Below, in pieces: positions 15,788 to 20,029 of a DNA stretch of 20,029 bases (position 1 is the stretch's first letter; each line of letters opens with the position of its first letter). The stretch is taken from positions 1-20,029 of the forward strand of contig JABJKO010000045.1 of NCBI GenBank assembly GCA_018660305.1, written 5' to 3'. A model generated the notes under the pieces. It worked only from the letters and a program-made list of their open reading frames with translations. It was not told the origin of the DNA and searched no databases. The position numbers were made by a program, and so were the translations under genes. The DNA is from Rhodospirillaceae bacterium. GTDB taxonomy: Bacteria > Pseudomonadota > Alphaproteobacteria > MPNO01 > UBA2964.

Positions 15788-16625
15788 CGAGGCTCTCCAG
15801 ATAACCGATGACCATGTCGTTGAATTGCTTACCGTTTTCCACATAGGAGGCGTGACCGACGCCGGGAAGCGTGCGGTATTCCGCATTCCGGAATGCAGCC
15901 GCAACCGCGCGGCAGCCGTCCTCCGGCGTGACCTTGTCTTCGCTGCCGCCCATCACCAGAACGGGGCCGTCATATTTGGTGGCATCGCCCATCAGATGAC
16001 CGTGAGCCAGCATGCGGGTGGCCTGCCGGTAGCCCTCGGGATGGATCTGGCCCATGTTCCAGCGCACCAGCGCCATGGCCTCATCGGATGCATCCGCCGA
16101 CAGCAGGTTGGACGAGCGCGAGGCGGCCATGCCCTCGGGCCCCAGCTCATCCACCATTTTGAGCCGGGCATTCATTTTCTGCGACCGGGTTTCCGCATCC
16201 GCTTCGCCATAACCGTTGGCGGGATCGGCCAGGATCAGCGCCCGCGTCGGCGGTTTGAAACTTGTCGCATATCGCCCCGCCATCATGGCCCCCAGAGAAT
16301 GACCTAGCAGAACGTCCGGCCGGATATCCAGCGCCGACAGGAACAATTGCAGCGCGCTGGCATAGTCGGACGCATCCGGGGTTTCCGGCGCGAGCGGCGT
16401 GGTGCGTCCATAACCCGGCGCATCCCAAGCCACCATACGGAACCGATCCGCCAGATCGTGCAGCTGATGGAACCACGACCCCGACCCGGACCCGATACCG
16501 TGCAGCAGGACCAGCATCGGCCCCTCACCGTTGGTCCGGTAAGTGAATATGCAGCCCTCCGCCGCGATTTCCCGTACCGGAAAATCGGCATCAACGCGCT
16601 GGTCTATGGCAAGGACACTATTCAT
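15780..16625 (-). CDS. Alpha/beta-fold hydrolase
   Basis: A 281-residue alpha/beta hydrolase. LLHGIGSGS (40-48) forms the oxyanion hole region, GHSLG (108-112) the nucleophile elbow with Ser110, GGSEDKVTP (226-234) the acid Asp230, and GVGHA (255-259) the catalytic His258. The pattern resembles 3-oxoadipate enol-lactonase and the meta-cleavage-product C-C hydrolases, so hydrolysis of a lactone, ester or vinylogous diketone is likely; which of these cannot be told. It is cytoplasmic, with no signal peptide. No clear Shine-Dalgarno precedes the ATG, and only 19 bases separate it from the cupin stop upstream. Its last codons overlap the IclR start. Confidence 0.92.
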   Translation of the reverse strand: MNSVLAIDQRVDADFPVREIAAEGCIFTYRTNGEGPMLVLLHGIGSGSGSWFHQLHDLADRFRMVAWDAPGYGRTTPLAPETPDASDYASALQLFLSALDIRPDVLLGHSLGAMMAGRYATSFKPPTRALILADPANGYGEADAETRSQKMNARLKMVDELGPEGMAASRSSNLLSADASDEAMALVRWNMGQIHPEGYRQATRMLAHGHLMGDATKYDGPVLVMGGSEDKVTPEDGCRAVAAAFRNAEYRTLPGVGHASYVENGKQFNDMVIGYLESLDG

Positions 16626-16644
16626 GAGGCGGGCGGTTTCCGTC

Positions 16645-17184
16645 CTACCGCTTGATCTTGGCCAGCGGGTGGTCGGGCGGATAGCTCGGGGTCACCGGCT
16701 TCTTGCTGCCCAGCATGACCAGCATCAGCGCCTCTTCCTGTCCCACATTGAGGAGCCCGCGATAGAAACCCGGCGGGACCGAGACCAGATCCCGGTCCTT
16801 AAGGATGGTCTCATAGGCATTGTTATCGTCCTCGATGGTCAGCCGGATACTGCCCTTGAGCATGAAGAACACTTCCTCCACATCCACATGGATATGGGAC
16901 GGGCCTTCACAGCCGGCCGGCAGGACCATGGTGGAAAAGGTGAAATGCTCGGACGGGACCACATTTTCGTCGCTTTCCACGCCGGTGCCGCCGGTGCCCA
17001 TATAGCGGCACTGGGCGCGGGCATATTTGGGATCGAAATCGGCCTGGAACTTAAGCGCGTCCCAGTCGTATGTCCGTGTCTCGAACCGGGCGACCCGCGA
17101 ATTCATCCATTCGTCGAAACTCTTGCCCTCGGGCTGGCTCCAGGTCTCGATGTCTTCCCTCTGGAATTCTGCTGTATCGGGCAT
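16645..17184 (-). CDS. Cupin-domain protein
   Basis: The 179-residue protein has a single cupin barrel at about 80-160. Motif 1 is well kept: SHIHVDVEEVFFMLKG (96-111) gives His97, His99, and Glu103 or Glu104 as metal ligands. In motif 2 the expected metal His is replaced: the segment reads PPGFYRGLLN (137-146), with Arg142 where His is usual. The N-terminal 75 residues are not cupin-like. Single-domain cupins in catabolic operons act as dioxygenases, isomerases or ligand sensors; with one ligand gone the metal site may be three-coordinate or inactive. GGAGAGG with an 8-base spacer fixes the ATG at 17184, against an in-frame TTG six bases earlier. It sits between the SDR and the hydrolase. 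Confidence 0.88.
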   Translation of the reverse strand: MPDTAEFQREDIETWSQPEGKSFDEWMNSRVARFETRTYDWDALKFQADFDPKYARAQCRYMGTGGTGVESDENVVPSEHFTFSTMVLPAGCEGPSHIHVDVEEVFFMLKGSIRLTIEDDNNAYETILKDRDLVSVPPGFYRGLLNVGQEEALMLVMLGSKKPVTPSYPPDHPLAKIKR

Positions 17185-17192
17185 GGTCAAAT

Positions 17193-17199
17193 CCTCTCC
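17193..17199 (-). promoter_or_regulatory. Ribosome binding site of the cupin gene
   Basis: GGAGAGG on the minus strand, 8 bases before the ATG at 17184. It decides the start against the TTG at 17190. Its first G is also the edge of the 13-base tandem repeat. Confidence 0.7.
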
Positions 17200-17224
17200 A
17201 GTTGGTCGGTTCAGTTGGTCAGTT
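17199..17224. repeat. 13-base imperfect tandem repeat between SDR and cupin genes
   Basis: CAGTTGGTCGGTT (17199-17211) is followed directly by CAGTTGGTCAGTT (17212-17224), one mismatch in 13, and then by CAGTT, the start of a third copy. The second unit ends on the first base of the SDR stop codon. It fills nearly all of the spacer between the two genes and looks like a slippage duplication. Confidence 0.8.
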
Positions 17225-17973
17225 CAGTTCATGGCAAAGCCGCCATTGACCGGCAGGCATTGGCCGGTCACGAAGCTGGCGGCATCGCTGAGTAAGAAAA
17301 GCACGGCGCCGGTGACATCATCGGGAAGCTGTTCCCGGTTCATGGCGCGGCCGTCGATATAAAGATTCTTGCGATCCTCGGGGACGTACTCGGTGGCTTC
17401 CACCAGCGTCAGGCCCGGCGCGATGCTGTTGACCGCGATCCCGTCGGGGCCCAGCTCGCGGGCCATGGATTTGGTCATGGCGATCACCGCACCCTTGCTG
17501 GCCACATAATGCATCAGGCGCGGCGCGCCCCACAGCGCGGTGTCCGACGCCATATTGACGATTTTTCCGCCATTTGATTTCGCCAGATGAGGCACCGCCG
17601 CCCGGCTCATGAGCCAGGTACCGCGAACGTTTACGGCCATTACCCGGTCCCACACCTCGATGTCGATCTCGGTCATGGTGGGGCCACCGATACCGGTGGC
17701 GATGGCGCCGTTATTGACCAGCCCGTCGAGGCCGCCGAGATGGCCCACGACGCTTTCCATGCAGGATGACACGGACTCCGGATCGGCGAGATCGACAGCG
17801 ACGAACTCGGTCCCAAGGCGTTGCGCGGTGGCGCGGCCCTCATCCTCAAGGATATCGGCGATGATCACCCTGGCGCCGGCTTCAGTGGCGGCCTCGGCGA
17901 AGGCGCAGCCAAGACCGCGGGCCGAGCCCGTGACCAGGATGCGTTTGCCTTCCAGGGAAATTGAAACCGCCAT
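17224..17973 (-). CDS. SDR family NAD(P)-dependent oxidoreductase (classical)
   Basis: The 249-residue protein is a complete classical SDR: TGSARGLG (15-22) binds the cofactor, NNGA (87-90) and Asn115 support the fold, and Ser143, Tyr156 and Lys160 (YVASK) form the catalytic tetrad with Asn115. The C-terminal GQCLPVNGG is typical. Asp40 at the end of the second strand favours NAD over NADP. It would act as a dehydrogenase for an alcohol or cis-diol formed by the Rieske oxygenase that precedes it by 10 bases, a common gene pair; this link is inference. It contrasts with the second SDR in the operon, which lacks the Tyr and Lys. Confidence 0.93.
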   Translation of the reverse strand: MAVSISLEGKRILVTGSARGLGCAFAEAATEAGARVIIADILEDEGRATAQRLGTEFVAVDLADPESVSSCMESVVGHLGGLDGLVNNGAIATGIGGPTMTEIDIEVWDRVMAVNVRGTWLMSRAAVPHLAKSNGGKIVNMASDTALWGAPRLMHYVASKGAVIAMTKSMARELGPDGIAVNSIAPGLTLVEATEYVPEDRKNLYIDGRAMNREQLPDDVTGAVLFLLSDAASFVTGQCLPVNGGFAMN

Positions 17974-17983
17974 GGACTATGCC

Positions 17984-19021
17984 CTACTCGCCCGCCGCCG
18001 CGGTGAGTTCCTTCACCTGCTCCCTGGCAGTCTTTTCGAACAGCCGGCGGATGCGCATGAGCCCGACATCGTGGGCGTAGAGACCTTCCTGGTCGCGGGC
18101 GTCGGGCGCCATCTGCTCGAGGACGATGCGGTCCTGTTCCAGCACGTCCCAATGGAGCCCTTCGAGCCGGTTCTTGTACATGAATTTCCAGACATCGCGC
18201 TGCCAGCCCGACACCTGACGGGTGCGCCAGAAGAACACCTGGCAGTGCTCTTCATCGAGAGGCGTCACAAACCCGACGATATAGAAGCTGCCGCCGGGCC
18301 CGGCATTCTTCCGATACGGGATGGAGAGCAGCATCCACAGGCTGCCGCTGTCGCCGAACTCCACCCAGTCAAAATTGACATCGCGCTGCCCGATTTTTTC
18401 GAACACCAGTCCGGTATCGGTATTGCGAACCCGCATGTTGGCTTCCTTGTCACCAAACGCCATGGAGTGGGATTTGGCATGCAGATAGGCGCCATGCATG
18501 GGGTCCATCACATTGTCGATGGCGTATTGGTAATGGCACTTCCACACGGCCGTACACAGGACGGAGCCGTAATCATCCGACGTCAGCTGTTCCGGCAGGG
18601 TCAGCTCACACGGTTCGGGATGGGCCTCGTCGCCGAAATAGAGAAAAATGGCGCCGTGGATTTCCCGGGCCGGATAAGTGCGGGTGGTCTGACAGCCTTC
18701 CAGCGAGCAGTCATTCACCGCGGGCACATTGGCAACCACACCCTCGCTATTTACTTCGATGCCGTGATACCAGCAGGCCAGACGGTCGCCCAGATTCCAG
18801 CCCAGCGACAGCCGCGCACCGCGATGGGGGCAGCGGTCTTCCAGCGCGTGGATCTCGCCTTCCCTGTCGCGCCACACCACGATGTTCTCCGACAGGCGGG
18901 TGATCCCCATGGGACCGTCTCCGGTAAGCGCCCAGCTGGGCAGGACCGGATACCAGTAATTCTTCAGGCCCTTGGAGACCCGGTCCGCGATCTGATCCTT
19001 CGACGATATTTTCTTGCTCAT
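17984..19021 (-). CDS. Rieske non-heme iron oxygenase (VanA/phthalate 4,5-dioxygenase-like), alpha subunit
   Basis: The 345-residue protein has a Rieske site with CPH (Cys64, His66) and CWYH (Cys83, His86), and a catalytic iron motif NVMDPMHGAYLH (170-181) with Asp173, His176 and His181. The short length and the DPMHGAYLH form resemble the VanA-type monooxygenases, which O-demethylate or hydroxylate aromatic acids, and some steroid or pheophorbide oxygenases. It needs an external reductase, which is not in the window. The ATG at 19021 is preceded by GGAGG at 5 bases. The ATG 12 bases earlier has its purine run too close. It belongs to a different Rieske branch from the one at 9546, with low resemblance beyond the motifs. 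Confidence 0.94.
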   Translation of the reverse strand: MSKKISSKDQIADRVSKGLKNYWYPVLPSWALTGDGPMGITRLSENIVVWRDREGEIHALEDRCPHRGARLSLGWNLGDRLACWYHGIEVNSEGVVANVPAVNDCSLEGCQTTRTYPAREIHGAIFLYFGDEAHPEPCELTLPEQLTSDDYGSVLCTAVWKCHYQYAIDNVMDPMHGAYLHAKSHSMAFGDKEANMRVRNTDTGLVFEKIGQRDVNFDWVEFGDSGSLWMLLSIPYRKNAGPGGSFYIVGFVTPLDEEHCQVFFWRTRQVSGWQRDVWKFMYKNRLEGLHWDVLEQDRIVLEQMAPDARDQEGLYAHDVGLMRIRRLFEKTAREQVKELTAAAGE

Positions 19022-19026
19022 CTTTT

Positions 19027-19031
19027 CCTCC
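19027..19031 (-). promoter_or_regulatory. Ribosome binding site of the second Rieske oxygenase
   Basis: GGAGG on the minus strand with a 5-base spacer to the ATG at 19021. It supports that start over the ATG at 19033. Confidence 0.7.
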
Positions 19032-19061
19032 ATGCTCCCTCATGATTTTGGAGCAGGTTTC

Positions 19062-19844
19062 TCAAATGGTCGCGTAATCCTTGCGCGGTAGGTAATGCAG
19101 CACGCGTTTTTCCAGCAACACCACGCCGCCATAGGCGACGATGCCCACCACCGTCAGCATGATGATGGTCACGAACACCAGGGCGGTGTTGCCCGCCCCT
19201 TCGCCAAACACCAGCAGGAAGCCGAGCCCGAGATTGCCGCCCACCATCTCGCCCACCACCACGCCGATCACGGCCAGGGTCGACGCGATCCGCAGCCCGG
19301 AAAACAACGGCGGCATGGCGTCATGGAACTCGATCATGCGGAAGATCTGCCAGCGGCTGGCGCTGAAGGTCCTTGCCAGATTGATCATGTCCGGATCCAC
19401 CGTTCGGATAGCACCCAGCACATTGACCATGATGGGGAAGAACACGATCAGTATCGCCACCAGGATCTTGGGATAGACCGTAAAGCCGAACCACAGGACG
19501 AACAGCGGCGCAAAGGCCACCTTGGGGGCAATCTGAAGCGCCAGTATATAAGGAGACAGAATAAATTCGGCCCGCTCAGAGATCCCCAGCACATAACCGA
19601 TGACCATGCCGAGGACAGCGCCGATGGCAAAGCCGATCAGGGTCTCCGCCCCGGTGATCATCGAGTGATAGAACAGCCGTTCCTGCTGCACCGCCCGCAG
19701 GAACTCGTCATAAACCGTGGATGCCGGCGGGATAATATAGGGTGGGATGCCGAGCAGCGCCGGCCCCCACTCCCAGGCGGCAAGAAACACGACGAGCAGG
19801 GCAACGCTCGCCCAGATATTATTGCTCGTCGTGTTGTTCCTCAT
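19062..19844 (-). CDS. ABC transporter permease (SsuC/TauC/NrtB-like)
   Basis: The 260-residue inner-membrane protein has an N-terminal membrane segment (about 11-30) and about five more (65-87, 100-120, 125-145, 188-212, 222-245). The cytoplasmic loop LARTFSASRWQIFRMIEF (156-173) followed by an MP motif is the EAA loop that contacts the ATPase. This is the BPD_transp_1 type of the nitrate/sulfonate/taurine and pyrimidine-precursor importers. It starts four bases after the binding-protein stop. Together with that gene it imports the substrate of the operon. The matching ATPase is not in the window and should lie to the right, or be shared. Confidence 0.93.
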   Translation of the reverse strand: MRNNTTSNNIWASVALLVVFLAAWEWGPALLGIPPYIIPPASTVYDEFLRAVQQERLFYHSMITGAETLIGFAIGAVLGMVIGYVLGISERAEFILSPYILALQIAPKVAFAPLFVLWFGFTVYPKILVAILIVFFPIMVNVLGAIRTVDPDMINLARTFSASRWQIFRMIEFHDAMPPLFSGLRIASTLAVIGVVVGEMVGGNLGLGFLLVFGEGAGNTALVFVTIIMLTVVGIVAYGGVVLLEKRVLHYLPRKDYATI

Positions 19845-19848
19845 AATC

Positions 19849-20029
19849 CTACTTCACGAACTGGTTGGTATAGAGATCACCCACCGGGACCGGCTTGCGG
19901 ACAATGCCGTGTTTCACGTAGAACGCCTGCAGATCGGCCAGCCGCTTGCCATCCATCTGACCCAGCTTCTTCTGACCGGCATAGACGTACTTGTTGTACA
20001 TGCCGAACACGTTCTTGATGTAGGCAAGC
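19849..20029 (-). CDS. ABC transporter substrate-binding protein, C-terminal end (partial)
   Basis: The reverse frame ending in TAG at 19849-19851 codes the last 59 residues of a protein running off the right edge. Its tail has an LQAFYVKHGIV segment, then PVGDLYTNQFVK, the typical C-terminus of NMT1/THI5-like solute-binding proteins, where it reads like YTNxFV. It would be periplasmic; the signal peptide lies outside the window. It directly precedes the permease and so supplies its specificity. It is a different gene from the signal-less relative at 6684-7604. Confidence 0.85.
   Translation of the reverse strand, partial: LAYIKNVFGMYNKYVYAGQKKLGQMDGKRLADLQAFYVKHGIVRKPVPVGDLYTNQFVK

Noticed and set aside
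15788..15904. N-terminal extension of IclR to an ATG at 15904
   Set aside because: This stretch is the alpha/beta hydrolase coding sequence in another frame, and the ATG at 15787 has GGAGAG upstream.
17609..19045. Very long plus-strand open frame (478 codons) opposite the SDR and Rieske genes
   Set aside because: It is the antisense of two clearly recognisable enzymes, has no family motif, and arises from GC-rich codon bias. The same applies to long antisense frames at 13250-14416, 3771-4733 and 5793-6650.
19034..19054. Hairpin GCTCC/GGAGC between permease and Rieske genes
   Set aside because: Only five base pairs with an 11-base loop and no T run; likely chance and partly purine-rich ribosome-site sequence.

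Overview
The window is GC-rich bacterial chromosome, densely coded, with no intergenic gap above 150 bases. DUF2189 membrane protein, TauC/SsuC-type permease, IclR regulator and many lone oxygenases together suggest an alphaproteobacterium of the metabolically versatile, heterotrophic kind. This is inferred from gene content; no rRNA or marker gene is present. I see no tRNA, rRNA, CRISPR array, insertion sequence, integrase or phage gene.

Left end (1-5445): the tail of a plus-strand D-2-hydroxyacid dehydrogenase converges on a minus-strand DUF2189 membrane protein. Upstream of that lies a minus-strand three-gene unit, read from 5445 to 1191: a heme-oxygenase-fold protein with an apparently complete diiron ligand set, a xanthine-dehydrogenase/CO-dehydrogenase-type molybdenum large subunit without small or medium subunits, and a luciferase-like flavin oxidoreductase. 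A candidate promoter with a palindrome in its spacer lies upstream of this unit.

Middle (5589-11611): a plus-strand metal-dependent amidohydrolase meets, stop to stop, a minus-strand solute-binding-type protein that has no signal peptide. Divergent from the latter runs a plus-strand group: TauD-like Fe(II)/2-oxoglutarate dioxygenase, DapA/NAL-type aldolase or hydratase, Rieske ring-hydroxylating oxygenase, and NAD-dependent epimerase/dehydrogenase. The last two overlap by ATGA.

Right end (11653-20029): a long minus-strand unit, read from the right edge. It comprises a solute-binding protein (partial), ABC permease, second Rieske oxygenase, SDR dehydrogenase, cupin, alpha/beta hydrolase, IclR regulator, divergent SDR, ThDP-dependent enzyme and, after 64 bases, a PhyH-type dioxygenase. 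The hydrolase, IclR, SDR and ThDP genes are linked by 4- to 8-base overlaps, so translation is probably coupled.

Taken together this looks like a catabolic region for one or more small organic acids or aromatic compounds: uptake by an ABC importer, oxygenation by Rieske and Fe(II)/2OG enzymes, oxidation by SDRs, C-C or ester cleavage by the hydrolase, aldolase and ThDP enzyme, under an IclR regulator. The substrate cannot be read from the sequence. No ring-cleavage dioxygenase of a familiar type, no Rieske reductase and no ferredoxin gene lies in the window. The least explained parts are the diiron-fold/molybdenum/flavin gene trio, the signal-less binding protein, and the SDR that has lost its catalytic Tyr and Lys.
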